Origin: Diorhabda sublineata
Taxonomy: Eukaryota; Arthropoda; Insecta; Coleoptera; Chrysomelidae
Assembly (NCBI RefSeq): GCF_026230105.1
Contig: NC_079477.1
Span: 4,097,001-4,161,000 of the forward strand
Direction: 5' to 3'
DNA: 64,000 nucleotides
Shown here piece by piece: positions 1-11,049 of the stretch. The notes under the pieces are model-generated. The model searched no databases, was not told where the DNA came from, and saw only the letters and a program-made list of their open reading frames with translations. The position numbers and the translations under genes are program-made. The number at the start of each line of letters is the position of its first letter. The first letter of the stretch is position 1.

Positions 1-429
1 AGTTTACTTAGAATTCGAAATAGCTTGTCAGAAGATGTCTATCTGAAGTCTCTATTGAACAGACTGAACTTTTATGGTGGTATAATTTTAGACTTTTAGA
101 TCCACATGTCAAAATATCATTCAAATTGGGTGTCGACGCGACTTGAGTGGCTCATTATCATGATTTTAATAGAGATGAGCTATAATTTCGGATATGTACA
201 TCCATTGGTACGATTAAAAATCTATGGGATTTTTACATGCATTGCAAACTTAAAAATGTATCGTTTTCTCCCTTAGTTTCTTCTGCGCATTCTTGCAGTT
301 GTCTAGTAAATGTAGTGTCTACACATACCAAGACCAATTCCGTTAGTTTTTGTTAATTCATGACCAATATAGAGTGTGTCATTTCTTCAATTTTCTTCTA
401 TTCATTCTTAAATTATGATAAAATCGTTG
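1..429. other. Unannotated AT-rich stretch
   Basis: I see no reading frame, repeat or RNA gene here that I can support. It leads into the degraded LINE on the minus strand. Confidence 0.3.
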
Positions 430-1100
430 CAGCTATCACTCATTGGTTCTTGTAGGACTATTTTACACTCCAGCGAAAGGCCTGAAGCACACTACTTCAG
501 CCGCTTCTGCTGTCTGAGAAGATCGAGATTACTGTGCTTCTATATCTTCGATTGAGTATCGGCCATCCACTATTCCATCACAGCGAATACTTTACCTTTA
601 AAGACGTTAGAATCTCTCCCAAGCGAGAAAGATTTGATTATTTTCGTGCTACGAGCAAGTAATTCATCCTGGAGTCAACTGTGAATCACGTAATTAGTAT
701 TGCAGGCTTAGATTTTGCAGACCTCCATTCTTTGTCAGTGCTGTGCGCCTCCAATTCCTTATTATCAAGCGCTATTTGGTCATTACCCATCAAAATTATA
801 GCATAATCTGCAGTCCGCGTCCAATTTTCGCATGGTAAGCCACTCCAGACTGCAATTCGTGGAGAATATACTGTTTTCATGGCTTCGAAAGATCTAGTTA
901 AGTCTAAAAGTTAGAGCTATAGCTTTATTTGGGACCGTACACATGGACTCTATGATACAAAGTTCCCAAAGGATGGCTCCGTACTTGAGAACCATCGAGA
1001 TATCTTTGGAGTGAAGGATTTTCGCAATCCCTACGTACAATCTGAAGATATTCTACATGTTAAGAGCACGCGAGTAGCATTCTTTATACTAAAGTCCAAG
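430..1100 (-). pseudogene. Degraded LINE: reverse transcriptase C-terminus and RNase H
   Basis: Read on the minus strand, 962-988 gives V-L-K-Y-G-A-I-L-W-E, like the (L)TYG(x)xVWW motif after the palm domain of R1/I/Jockey-type reverse transcriptases. Positions 573-626 give SLGRDSNVFKGKVFAVME, which matches the start of the LINE RNase H domain (usually SLG..ATVFQAEV.A). Around 500-527 a second frame gives SIFSDSRSG, the RNase H motif with its catalytic aspartate (usually SDSQAA). The pieces are in the right order but different frames and contain stops, so the copy is dead. It belongs to the RNase H-bearing non-LTR retrotransposons; the exact clade cannot be fixed by eye. Confidence 0.5.
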
Positions 1101-1642
1101 TATTCGTCCAAGAGCAGTTTTGGATTCAGTCTGATCTTTAGAGTACGCTAGTACGAGTAGTAGAGCTGTTTTTTTGGGTGCCTTTGCACCACCTATTCAC
1201 TTGCCGTCAGCCAAGAGGGTACGCAAGGTGGAGGCGTCTTTTTCGGGCAAAGAATAACAAATTCATTAATCTAAGCTTGTGCATGAAAGTCTGCCTCATT
1301 TAGATCTTCGATTAAGTCAACCAGGTGTTATAAAATGAATTTTATGCATGAATTAAAATTAAAACTTTTATTTACTTAAATGAATTATTGTATTTTGAAC
1401 TAGCTCATTAATTAATAAGACTTTGTTGTGTTTTATCACTAGTTATCGCATCAAAACCGTATACATAATCCTTTAGATCGTAGCCGTGTTTAACTAAGGT
1501 AACACGACTCTGTTGTTGATGAGGTTACAGGGTACTGTGGATAAAATTTCGCTTCCAAGACGTCTTATAATGAACGAATTCAAAATACTCATGATTTAGG
1601 TCGCTTTAATTCTTTCTGCTATCAAGAAAGTTCGATATAATA

Positions 1643-1992
1643 TCTATCTATAAAAGGATGTCCTGACTGACTGTCTGATTCATTCATTCATCAACGCCCA
1701 GCCAAGGCTATTAAAGATATAGACATGAAATTTTGAAGGTATGTTTGTATCGGTGTGTAGAGGTGCGCCAAGAAAGAATTTTGCGAAATTTCGATTTTAA
1801 AGGGTTAAAACGGGGTATGTTTGCAAATTCGATTTTTTCGGTTTTCTCGGCCGCTAATTGAGATATCGACTTCGTTTTTACACTAAAACATTCTCCGTAC
1901 AAATACCTAAAAACCAATTTCTGCGATTTTCAAAATTCGACTTGGAAAGGGTTCAAAGAGTTGAACAATAATTTTTATTACGGAACCATATA
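1643..1992 (+). mobile_element. Helitron-like 5' terminal fragment (copy 1)
   Basis: The block starts A|TC at 1643 (TCTATCTATAAAAGG), the Helitron 5' hallmark, and runs through GGATGTCCTGACTGACTG. The same block recurs at 26288-26640 with high identity by eye; there it lies just upstream of a Helitron helicase C-terminus, which is why I assign both copies to a Helitron family. No 3' hairpin or CTRR end is seen here, so this is a 5' fragment. The minus-strand ORF in it is not conserved between copies after a frameshift and is not called as a gene. Confidence 0.5.
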
Positions 1993-2097
1993 GCATTATA
2001 AGGGTTGGTGTGTGTTTATGCGTTGATTCCTATGAGATTATTACATTCTGCAGATTATATTTTGAAGTACTTAATTTTTATAATCATAAGCTTAAAT

Positions 2098-2410
2098 ATC
2101 TTCTTCTTCCAGTGCCTGCTTCATTCTAATGAATGTTGGCAATCATCCTTTGGAATTCCTCACGATATTCAGTCATGAGTATTAGATTTACATGGAAACA
2201 AAGGTTTTTTAACCATGAAAATCATACCGCGCCTGCCTTCTATCTCAGCTGTAACAAGGCACATTTTTGTTTTCTAAAAATGTAGCCAAAATAGGAAGCT
2301 TTCCTTTTCTTTACAATGGTTAATGGTTCTCGTTGTCTGTTCATTCGTCTTAGCACTTCGTCGTTGGTCACCCGATCCGTCAATGGTATTAAGTATAGAG
2401 CGTTAAAATC
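2098..2410 (-). pseudogene. LINE fragment: C-terminal region after reverse transcriptase
   Basis: The minus strand reads DRVTNDEVLRRMNRQRE, then VKKRKASYFGYIFR, then a region ending in IANIH. This is the well-known tail of insect endonuclease-reverse transcriptase LINEs (usual form WTDRVTN.EVLRRM..., KRRK..YLGH..R). It is the same family as the plus-strand LINE at 62120-63960, whose 3' end reads similarly (EIVANFH at about 63885). One stop interrupts the frame. Only the 3' end of the element is present, as expected for a 5'-truncated LINE. Confidence 0.65.
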
Positions 2411-3307
2411 ATTGTGGTTGAGTTCAAAAGTATTTCATTTCACAAATATAAACAACAACTTCTTTGAATGGTAGTGGAATATAAAAGCCATTAGATTCTT
2501 CAAGACCAGCTCGTCATTTTTTTGAGCAACGCATAGTCCCTTAGTTTCAATAGACTTAATAACATAATGTTAGTTAGTTAGTTTTTGTATACCAAAGTTA
2601 TCTTTGCTTAGTGAATATAATAAAAAATAGAGCACTGTAAACGAACTAAACAAATTTTCTTTAATGTATGCATTTAAATATCTTGAATTACTAATATGAG
2701 TAAGCTGGGATATGATGCGTCTCAATATTTTTTAACCAAAAGGTACATTCATTATAAATCTTCAGATTATTATCAATATAAGTGATGATACCAAGACCTT
2801 GTATGTGTACAGATAAAGATGAAGAAGGAGGGAAATATAATTGATTAACGACATCATCAACGGCATTATTAACAACACGTCAAGGTAATTCTACACGTGA
2901 CTCTATTAACGGCTCTTTTCCCTCCAATAATAATGTTCCTCCTCGAGTCTCATTGTTTTCCTAAGCTGCCAGATATCCGAGATCTATCGATTAACATCTA
3001 CAGGTTATGTTATATGTTATATCTTCTTATTTTTATACTATATTGTAGTTTAATTTCAAACTGATTGATTCAATATTAATAAAGTATCGTTAAGTTTAAT
3101 TGTTCACAAAGCGAAATTAATTACATTATTCAATTAAGGTCTAAATGAACCAATGACATCTTATATGAATATATCCTAGTATACGTTGTATAGTGGTTTT
3201 AGTGTTTATATTTCTTCATATTTCTTCAACGTTCGTTCTATTCTAGTGGAGTTTCATTAAATTTTCAATACACAGCGTTTCGGGTACATTCCTAGTGGTA
3301 AAATAAA
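2411..3307. other. Unannotated AT-rich stretch
   Basis: No coding homology, RNA gene or clear repeat recognised. Short ORFs here are not supported. Confidence 0.3.
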
Positions 3308-3602
3308 CTCCTGGACAAAATTAACGCACCACTCATACTTTTCTTGATATTTATAAGCAAGCTGTTAATTGTAATAGTTTTTATCACATGTTTGGAACTT
3401 CATTTGGGACTATATCAAGTAAAAAAATGAACCGGCGTGGAAATTTGTCAATGGAGGAGGCAGTGCGAGCATCGATTCTTCTTATTGAAGGATGTTCAAT
3501 GTGATATGTTGTTGGTTGGTTAGGAAGACATCATTCCATCATCAGTCGCATAGTGAGGCGACATAATCACCATCGAAAACCAGAACAAAGGCGAAAACTA
3601 CA
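3308..3602 (+). mobile_element. Tc1-like 5' end with transposase N-terminus
   Basis: The block opens with CTCCTGGACAAAATTAACGC (3308), resembling the inverted-repeat end of a Tc1-like family. From ATG 3427 it reads MNRRGNLSMEEAVRASILL, then a stop, then V-G-W-L-G-R-H-H-S-I-I-S-R-I-V-R-R-H. This matches the paired-type helix-turn-helix of Tc1 transposases (EE..RA..L.EG.S...VA..LG.S.S.ISRV..RY). The frame is lost near 3602 and no catalytic DDE region follows, so only the DNA-binding half remains. Confidence 0.55.
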
Positions 3603-3607
3603 TTGAT

Positions 3608-3745
3608 TATTAAACTGCGCCGCGCGAGCTAAATCTTTGGAAACGGTGCAGCATCGTTGAGATCTCGGCGTTCGGGATCCGATCGCTTCGTTGTCTCGAG
3701 ACACAATAAATTTCTCGCCTCGTCTGGGTTCGTGTAGGTATGGAA
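3608..3745. other. Short GC- and CpG-rich island
   Basis: A stretch with GCGCCGCGCGAGC, CTCGGCGTTCGGGATCC and TCTCGAGACACAATAAA stands out against AT-rich flanks and follows directly on the Tc1 fragment. The AATAAA could be the polyadenylation signal of an LTR remnant, but no second copy, primer-binding site or coding region is visible, so I leave it unclassified. Confidence 0.3.
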
Positions 3746-5650
3746 TAAAGAGCAGGTAGAAGATATTTAGTATTTTATTTGGACATTAAGAACGTTACTT
3801 GGAATTTGCTGGGTCAGATATCGGTCAGTCAGGTGTGGACGGATTATCGTTTTAGTGAGAGAATATGAAACCGTTTAAATTTAGTAATTCAAATCCCGTT
3901 ATTAGAAATCAATAATTGAAAGATTTGGTATCATAATTGTTAATATAATTTTTAAGAATTATGATAAAGTTGCGTGTGAAAATTCACATTTTTATTGTTC
4001 AATATTGAACATTTAAGCCCAAAGTAAACACTTACAATATTTCCAAGTCCTTCATTGCTCTCAGCGCGTTATCATCTATACAAGTTAATTTATTGTTATC
4101 AATTTGCCTGAAAAATTATTACTGATATTAGTTTTACAATTAGCATAACATGATAACTTACAAATTTCGTAACGATTGTATTCCACGAAAGGTTTTTTTC
4201 CCGAGGACAGATATCTGGTTGTGGCTTAAATCCCTATAAAGAAAAAAGGATTGTGATAAAATAATGAAAATATACCGTAATAGGGTGTTTCACATTGCAT
4301 TAAATTTAGCTATTGAAGGTGTAAAATTTATAAATTGTGGGCAAATATTTTATGTCGTATTTTCAAATCTTTCTGTGCACCCCCATTGAACAGTAGCGTC
4401 ACTGGATTATTAGTGGGTACATGAACATGATTTTCATGAAGCATCTACAAAATTTGGAGCATGTCTTGCCCTAATAATGAACCTATAAGGATTTATTTCC
4501 AATTATATCGAGTTGTATCACATCTACGGTTTGACCTACACCAAATGTTTGGTCCAAAAGTTATGCTACAAATATTTTTGTTAGCCTCAAAATATTGTGA
4601 TAAAATTTTATCTTGGATCAAAACTATTCTCAACAAACAAATGATGTTAGTTAATAATATCAGAAGGTCCTATAAGAAATATTAATAATGAAAAGTCATC
4701 ATTATCCTCTCAGGATTATGAAAAGAGTGCAATTAAGGTCTTTAAGTTCGTATCTTGAATTAGTATGGTATTTAGTTCCCTTGACAATGAAGGATGGTCA
4801 TTTTTAAGCTCCCATGTGATTTCTGGCCGCAGATTGTAGTCATCATTGGATTTTGTAACTGATTTTAAGATCTATAGGATTCAGATAAGGAGATCTGGCT
4901 GGAAGTGATAGATGAAGATTTTCTATTTCTTCTGAAACACTTTAGCTCGATGTGATCATATCAAATCTATAACGGTATAAAATAGTGGCAGTATATTGTC
5001 CAACACTTAACATCTTTATACCTACTCTATCATTTTTCCGTCCAAAACATCAACCTAGTACGGTTATTAAATCAAATGTCTATCTAGACCATATTTGTAG
5101 GTTTTGGAAGTGGTCGACAAAGTGCGGCTTCAAACACTTTAGTATTTGTCAAAAATTCTGTAAATGCTACAATAACCGAGTTGAAATGTTCTACTTTTGG
5201 AATCGACATTGGTAGCTTTGATATATAATCGGTGGATTTTGAAACAAGGAATCCGGCACGGTCTCTGTTGTGGAATTGAGAATACACCAGTAGTTTGCTT
5301 TGCATGACTCATTTTCAACGCTTGGAATAGTATTCCTGACTCTTACGATTAGCTGAAAAAGCTCGTTATTGCCGTTCTTTCCCTTTTTGGTTCTACAGTC
5401 TACATATATATGCAAACAATTTTCTTCAAGCATGAAAATGATCAAGAGTAAGTCTTCTTAATGATGAGAACTTGGAATCATCCCAATAAAATTTTCCAAG
5501 GATATACAAGCACATTGTTCTCATCAATATCTATACATTTATTAAGTATAGAATTTAGTTTTATTTGGTGTAAAAAAGTTAACTAAACCAGCTGATTTGG
5601 CTTCGTTTTTTTTTAAATTGTTGTAATATTCATATTTTGACTCTTTGGCT
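3746..5650. other. Unannotated stretch with short ORFs
   Basis: Small ORFs occur on both strands (for example 74 codons at 4461-4685 plus, 84 codons at 5191-5445 minus), but none shows a motif I recognise and several overlap on opposite strands. I see no tRNA, transposon end or tandem repeat. Confidence 0.3.
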
Positions 5651-5654
5651 AATA

Positions 5655-5840
5655 CGTTAGCCGATCAGTGATCTACACCGTACTTGTAGGTTTTCGAAAG
5701 AGGATGGTTCGTTGATGCAAGGGCAAGGGTCTCCCAATTTTACGTCTTTAGATTCCAGTTTCCTGGAATTGACTAAGCATCCTTGCAATGACGCTTTGGT
5801 ACATATTTAGTCGATCCAATAGCCCAAGATGTTTCAACAG
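5655..5840 (-). pseudogene. Tc1-like transposase N-terminal HTH fragment
   Basis: On the minus strand the reading runs R-L-N-M-Y-Q-S-V-I-A-R-M-L-S-Q-F-Q-E-T-G-I, a stop, then RRKIGRPLPLHQRT. This is the second helix-turn-helix plus the GRPR/K linker of Tc1-like transposases (usual form V(S/Y)QS.I(A/S)R...RFQETG...RR.GQGRPR.TT..DDR). At least two stops interrupt it and the DDE catalytic domain is absent. It reads differently from the Tc1 fragment at 3427-3602, so I take it to be another family. Confidence 0.55.
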
Positions 5841-5850
5841 TTAATGCGAG

Positions 5851-6523
5851 TCAATTTTTATAAATGACATTTATAATATTTACAGTGACTTTTCTTCGAA
5901 TTACTTTTTTAACTGTCATATTTCCCAAATTTAAATGAACTAATTGTCTATTTGATGTAAAAGAGAGATTTCTAAGTATTGTTGAGGCTCTAAAATTTTG
6001 TTCTTAACGTTACAAAAAGTCTCAATTTATTGTATAACATTGAAAACCTCATTGTTTTGGCAATTGGAAACACTCTATTACAGAAAAACTGTTGTCTTGC
6101 AAAAAATTATATGAAAGCTTTCATTTATTTTTCCGTTAGAAATTTTACAAATGATGAAAGAAATTGTGTGCAAAATGGACACTACATGACAGAAATGTGA
6201 GCGATGATGTTAATTTAGAGATGTAAGTTTATGAGACAGAGTTTTATAAAGGACACGGCATTAGTACGCAAAAATCCAATGAGAAAAACATATTTTGAAA
6301 TATACAAATGTAATACTCCGTAATTTTTTTCCATTTTCCTATAATATAGGATTACGGAAAGTTATACAAGGTAATAAACAGAAGAACACAGTAATTCGGC
6401 TTCTTCGCACTAATACCGCAACCTGCATAAGAAACAGTGCTTACTGTTAAAAAAGAAGAGTAGACAGAGCAGTAGTCTTTAGTAAAAAATAAAATTATCA
6501 GTATACTGCAGTTATACATTTAT
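5851..6523. other. Unannotated AT-rich stretch
   Basis: Nothing recognisable apart from scattered homopolymer runs. Confidence 0.3.
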
Positions 6524-6744
6524 GTAATACTCCTATATGGACAGTTGGTATGGGAAAAAACGTCCCTATGTTATGGTGCCGACAATATTCATTTTCTCTC
6601 TCGTTCGAGACATTTTATCTATATTGCGCATGCTTGAGAATACGCAGAACCGAGCTGGAACCTTGGAGGATAGAGAAATCGTCGCCATTTTGTCTTTCTT
6701 AGTCAGAACAGCTTCCACTTATAGAAACTGTCCATATGTATTAC
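6524..6744. mobile_element. Putative short MITE with imperfect terminal repeats
   Basis: The left end GTAATACTCCTATATGGACA and the right end, read in reverse complement as GTAATACATATGGACAGTTT, share GTAATAC plus ATATGGACAGTT with a 4-bp gap. The inside is about 180 bp and a little richer in GC than its flanks. The 71-codon ORF spanning it (6537-6752) is probably incidental. Its right end lies 15 bp from the left end of the mariner at 6759. No target-site duplication is certain. Confidence 0.35.
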
Positions 6745-6758
6745 ATATATGATTACAT

Positions 6759-7796
6759 CACTCAATAAATCGTGTGACTGACACGGAGATGGCGCTGCCA
6801 TTGACAATTCCATATGACGTTTATCAAGTACCAACTTGTGAAAAATTTCATGATATTTCGATCAGTCGGTAAAAAGTGACAGCTACTTTTGTCATTTTCA
6901 TAAACAATTTATTGAAAACAATTTCGTGTGTTACTTTATCATTGCTTCTTGCTCAGCAATTGCTTTAAAAGTATTATCCCGACTCTGTTCCATCGAAAAG
7001 AACCATTTGCTATTGGTGAGATAGCCGAAGCCGTAAAGATAAAGATATCAATAGGCAGACATGAACATTCGACCTGAAGAATCTTTATTCAAAATGGGTG
7101 CAACGTTTACACAGAGTCGATCAAAAACAACGTGTTGATGATTCATAGCAATGTTTGGTTGTTTTTACACATAATAAATCAGATTTTTTGCGTCGATTTG
7201 TGATAATGGATGAAACATGGATCCATCACTTCACTCAATCACGGAATCAAGACGATTATCATCTGAGTAAACTGCAGCCTGTGAATCACGTCCGAAGTAT
7301 CCAAAGGCACACCAGTCAGCTGGGAAGGTTCTGACAGTATTTTGGAAAGCGCATGGAATATTGTTCATCGACTATCTCTAAAAGGAAGAGATAATCAATA
7401 GCGAACATTACGTTCTTGGATTATTTGATTACAAAAAACAAGGAAAACCGGCTTCCTATGTCCATCCTATGGCTACGATGGTTAAATTGAAGGAATTACA
7501 CTGCGAATTGCTTTCTCATCTATCGTATAGTCCAGATCTGGTCCCCAGTGACTACTAGCTATTCGCTGATCTCAAAAAATGCTCGTCGGTTAGAAGTTCA
7601 GCTCAAATAAAGAAGCAATTGCTGTAACTGAAGCCTATTTTCAGGCAAAGGACAAATCACTCTACAAGCGCGGCACCTATAAGTTAAGGAAGCGTTGGAA
7701 TGGTAGTATTGCTCATGAAGATTACATTCATGGATAAAATCGATTTTTGGCAAAGAAAATTTGTTTTTCTTCGTTATTCACACGACTTATTGAGTG
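6759..7796 (+). mobile_element. Mariner element with both terminal inverted repeats
   Basis: A 19-bp end CACTCAATAAATCGTGTGA (6759-6777) is matched in reverse complement at 7778-7796 with one mismatch. The 1038-bp span is close to the roughly 1.3-kb size of full mariners. It contains the degraded transposase at 6955-7735. The TA target duplication expected of mariners is not evident directly outside the repeats. It sits between a MITE-like element and a mariner-type MITE (7899-8313). Confidence 0.75.
6955..7735 (+). pseudogene. Mariner transposase pseudogene
   Basis: Recognisable pieces in order: GEIAEAV near 7018 (N-terminal HTH region), MDETWIHHFT near 7207 (first catalytic aspartate in the family's MDETW motif), LFIDYL...EEIINSEHYVL near 7362-7412, LKELHCELLSHLSYSPDLVP near 7487-7540 with SDY following (third catalytic aspartate region, usually PPYSPDLAPSDYFLF), and KLRKRWN near 7684. 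The middle HQDNAPCH motif is missing by deletion. Many stops and frame changes mean the protein is not made. Confidence 0.75.
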
Positions 7797-7898
7797 ATTG
7801 TTGATTTAGAAATGATGTACATTCATATATTAGCGAAAACTTTTTTTATTAAATAATATTTTCTACTAAATTGATATTTTTCTGTTTTTTTTTAAATA

Positions 7899-8313
7899 CG
7901 AGAGCTATTTGGAAAGTAAGGGACGTTTATGTAAGTCGTAGTTAGTTGATCACCTCAGTCGGCTTCTAGGTATCACAACAGGAAACATTTCCATCCTACT
8001 GGTCCGTTTGTACCGATTTTTTTATGTGAAATATATAAAAATTTACCAAACGATTGTGTAGAGTAGCAGACAAGAACGTATAAATAAAAATTCCGCTTGA
8101 AAATGATGCATTCAGTTCAAAAATGATCAAAACGTACGCCTTAGTATTATAACTGATGAATTGGTCGCTATAATTGATAATAATCGCCGATTCACAATAT
8201 CGGATATCAATTTGTTTGGTAACTGTATAGAAAAGTAAATTTTTGTCGTTTTCCCAGATGATGTACGTCATAATTTTTTTCTTTTAGTTCCAAAACTTTC
8301 TAAACAGCCCTAG
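7899..8313. mobile_element. Mariner-type MITE flanked by TA
   Basis: The left end CGAGAGCTATTTGGAAAGTA and the right end in reverse complement CTAGGGCTGTTTAGAAAGTT resemble the CGAGGG-CTG-TTTGGAAAGTAA ends typical of one mariner group. A TA dinucleotide lies directly outside each end (7897-7898 and 8314-8315), as expected of Tc1/mariner insertion. The 415-bp interior has no transposase motif in either strand; the 91-codon minus ORF in it (7996-8271) is not recognisable. Likely a non-autonomous deletion derivative. Confidence 0.6.
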
Positions 8314-8455
8314 TATTCACTACGTATAAAATTGAAGCTTGGAGCATGATTAATGATAGAAAAGAACCTTTACACCATACAGTGACACAGAATAGTACAA
8401 AACTCTTACTTGGGTAATGATTCGAAAGAATGAAATAATTAGATACGAAATTTAT

Positions 8456-8504
8456 GTTTTAAAATTGGGTGGACGCTATATTACATCCACCAAAATTTTA
8501 AAAC
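8456..8504. repeat. Short hairpin-forming inverted repeat
   Basis: GTTTTAAAATTGGGTGGA at 8456-8473 pairs with 8486-8504 (TCCACCAAAATTTTAAAAC) around a 12-base loop, with a small bulge in the arm. Confidence 0.6.
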
Positions 8505-8519
8505 AACAAATTTTGTTGT

Positions 8520-9150
8520 GAATTATCACGTAAACAATTCGGATTCAATACTTGGAGGAGATAGTGTATATCAAGTGTTGTACTATGCATTGTGACATCA
8601 ACAGAGACATTACTTACAAACGAAATAAATTAGGCACGTTAGAAAATAAATTTTCTGGAATGTGTCGTATACTGTTGCCATTTAGTCGTCTAGAAAAGAA
8701 AAAAAAAACAGTGGGGAAAATAATGGTTGCGAAATCGTCTCTTCAACTCTTTTACTTACAGTCTCTCTAAATTTACTAGATCTTGAAATGCGTCTTTCTG
8801 TATTGTTCCTATTAAGTTATCGGATAACTGCCTGTGAAAGAATGTTTTACTTTAACAAGATAGAAAATAAAAGTCTTAGAAACATCTACTCGATTTTATT
8901 TATCCCAGAAAGTTTCTCCAATAGTTATATATTCTTTCTTATTCTAAATATCTCATTTTTATTTTAAATAATTATTTTTTTTTCTATGAAATTCTAGGTA
9001 CTTACAAAATCTTCAGTTTTCCTAAATCTTGAAAGTCAGACTCGTACAAAATCGTGATGTTATTTCCTTGCAGATCCCTGAAAAAAAAACAATCTATTTG
9101 TATTCTATTTATACCAACATCCGTAAGAGAAGAAGTCAGATGTCAAAATA
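8520..9150. other. Unannotated AT-rich stretch
   Basis: Nothing recognisable. The two short plus-strand ORFs (8552-8770 and 9029-9226) have no motif I know and the second runs into the mariner fragment. Confidence 0.3.
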
Positions 9151-9194
9151 TTTTATTACTCAACATATTCTCGAGCCTGCGACGTCTCTAGACC

Positions 9195-9600
9195 TTACAA
9201 AAAAATTGTTTCTTCTTGATCTGTAAACCAGATCTCCACAGCTTTCATTACCTCCTCGTTGGAAGACAATTTACGACCTTTCAAACTTTTTTTCAGTTGA
9301 GGAAAGAGATGATAGTCGGACGGAGCCAAATCTGGTGAACAAGGGGGGTGTTCTAGTAATTCAAACCCTGAATCACGAATTTTTTGCACTGCTACATGAG
9401 ATTTGTGGGCAGGGGCGTTGTCCTGCAAAAACAAAACACCTTTGGATAGCTTTTCCAGTAGATTTTTGGACACGAAACTTCTTAGGTCTTGGAGAACCAG
9501 AGTATCGACATTCTATCGATTGTGCCTTTGTTTCTGGATCGTAGAAATGTACCCAAGTCTCATCCATAGTAATATTTTATTTATGGAACTGGTCTAGGCT
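9195..9600 (-). pseudogene. Mariner transposase fragment with internal deletion
   Basis: Minus-strand reading from 9567: MDETWVHFYDPETKAQS, then GSPRPKKFRVQKSTGKAI; the reading then continues in another frame as LSKGVLFLQDNAPAHKSHVA, then the HPPCSPDLAPSDYHLFPQLK motif and SLKGRKLSSNEEV to WFTDQEE. These carry the three catalytic aspartates of the D,D34D mariner family. The segment that should lie between the first and second aspartates (around 50 residues, normally ASVFWD...GKTI...YYASLL) is deleted at about 9470, which also shifts frame. The N-terminal HTH is missing. No inverted repeats were located. Confidence 0.85.
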
Positions 9601-9609
9601 AACTAGGTA

Positions 9610-10140
9610 TCAATACATCCTCGTAAGAAAAACCGGTTGGAGATTGCATAATACTAATTTAAATTATAAGTTGAAGTACATTTAGACCAGAACGGCTACG
9701 CAAAAACCGAATCTGGAACAAGATAATAAAGATTTCTCGATGGATATGAATCGACGAAAAAGTTAAACATGAAGCGATGTTTCTTGGTTGAATGACCATC
9801 AGTCCAAGTTAAGATTTCAGACAAACTATAGGCAATTGAATAGGACTCTGTACCTGCAGCTGCAAGACAATGTAAGGTCTTGGCGAATGGTAAAATCAAT
9901 ACAACAATGGCACTTGGAAAGGCAGACAACAGCTTCACGGAGGGTAATTAGGACAGAGTATCAAAAAATAACTTCCCTGGGAGCGGTATTACGGCTTCAA
10001 AAAACAAGATGAAGAGATAAAAGCTACGAGACAAACTACAGCAATGTTTAAGAACGTTTGCAGCAGGGAAAAAATAGATATGAATCAATCTCAAGCTTAT
10101 CAAGTTATACGGGTGTGCCATTGACTGAAAACAGGGGGAT
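9610..10140. other. Unannotated stretch before a LINE fragment
   Basis: A 74-codon plus ORF (9788-10012) and an 80-codon minus ORF overlap; neither is recognisable. It may be the decayed upstream part of the LINE fragment that follows, but I cannot read it. Confidence 0.25.
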
Positions 10141-10270
10141 TCACTCTATACAGTAAACTCCTCTGGAATAACCGCGAAAGTCCTGATGGTGTGCAGAAGC
10201 TCCACAGAGAAGAAATGGGGTTGTAGCCTAAAGATCCTGCTGGGGATGTACACAATTATAGTCAGATGAA
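10141..10270 (+). pseudogene. LINE fragment: post-RT region
   Basis: The plus strand reads LYSKLLWNN, then in another frame KVLMVCRSSTEKKWGCSLKI, close to the piece at about 45560-45680 (KALMVCR.FAG.K, then K-I-L-W-I). This is the thumb/connection region of an RNase H-bearing LINE family (compare KALMVCRR..G..WGL.P....W.Y). Only about 130 bp is readable and the frame changes within it. Confidence 0.5.
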
Positions 10271-11039
10271 TAGATTGAGTAAATAAACGGAGGAAAAATG
10301 AAAGGTATACTTTTGAAATGTGTACTCGTGAATTATTATCTGAGGAAGAGTCACCGAGACAGTTGAACGCCTGATTTTAAGGCTTGTATTTCTTAAGAGA
10401 GAAAAGAGTTATGAAGGTAGTGAGGTGGATACATTATTGATAATTTTATTTCTTGAAAAACTTATTGGTTCAGTTTAGTAATACCAAATAAGTAACTAAA
10501 ATTGAATATCAAACAATTGAAAATCGAAAGTAAAAGTCTAATAAAGATTCCAATCTCCCTTTTCTAATTACTAAACTAAACTCGAGCAAAAAAACATAGG
10601 CAGTAAAGTCAACATTAATATAAAAGTCGAAAGGAAGCAAAAAGGGTCTACGGTTGTAGCAGCAGTAGCGTTTAATTCAATTTAATTTCATCAAATTTGT
10701 TTAATTGAACGAAATGGCTTTTAAATACGTTTTCAATTGGGTTTTTTAATTGTTGGTTAGCTTTGTGGTAATAACCATCGTGGATGGAATAACAAATTTT
10801 CTGCTTCCCATTTACGCTTTTACTTTCACAATATCGCTTTCCCTTCGTTTGCTTTTCTATTAGACTAGATTCGTTTATGGTCGAAAGCGTACATTTCGCA
10901 TTTTCTATACTGTAAGAGCTCATTATATTTTGAGTCAGAAAAATGTTTTAATAGATCTTCGTTCAATTTGGTAAATCTTGGTAAATCGATAATAGATTAA
11001 ATACGCACAATTAGATAGATTGTGCAAAAAACACATGAT
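10271..11039. other. Unannotated AT-rich stretch
   Basis: The 83-codon minus ORF at 10672-10923 has no recognisable motif; nothing else is supported. Confidence 0.3.
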
Positions 11040-11049
11040 TAGATCGATA

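Noticed and set aside
1711..1917. Minus-strand ORF shared by the two Helitron-like 5' blocks (1711-1917 and 26325-26552)
   Set aside because: The reading is alike only until a small insertion shifts the frame in the second copy, so it is not under coding constraint.
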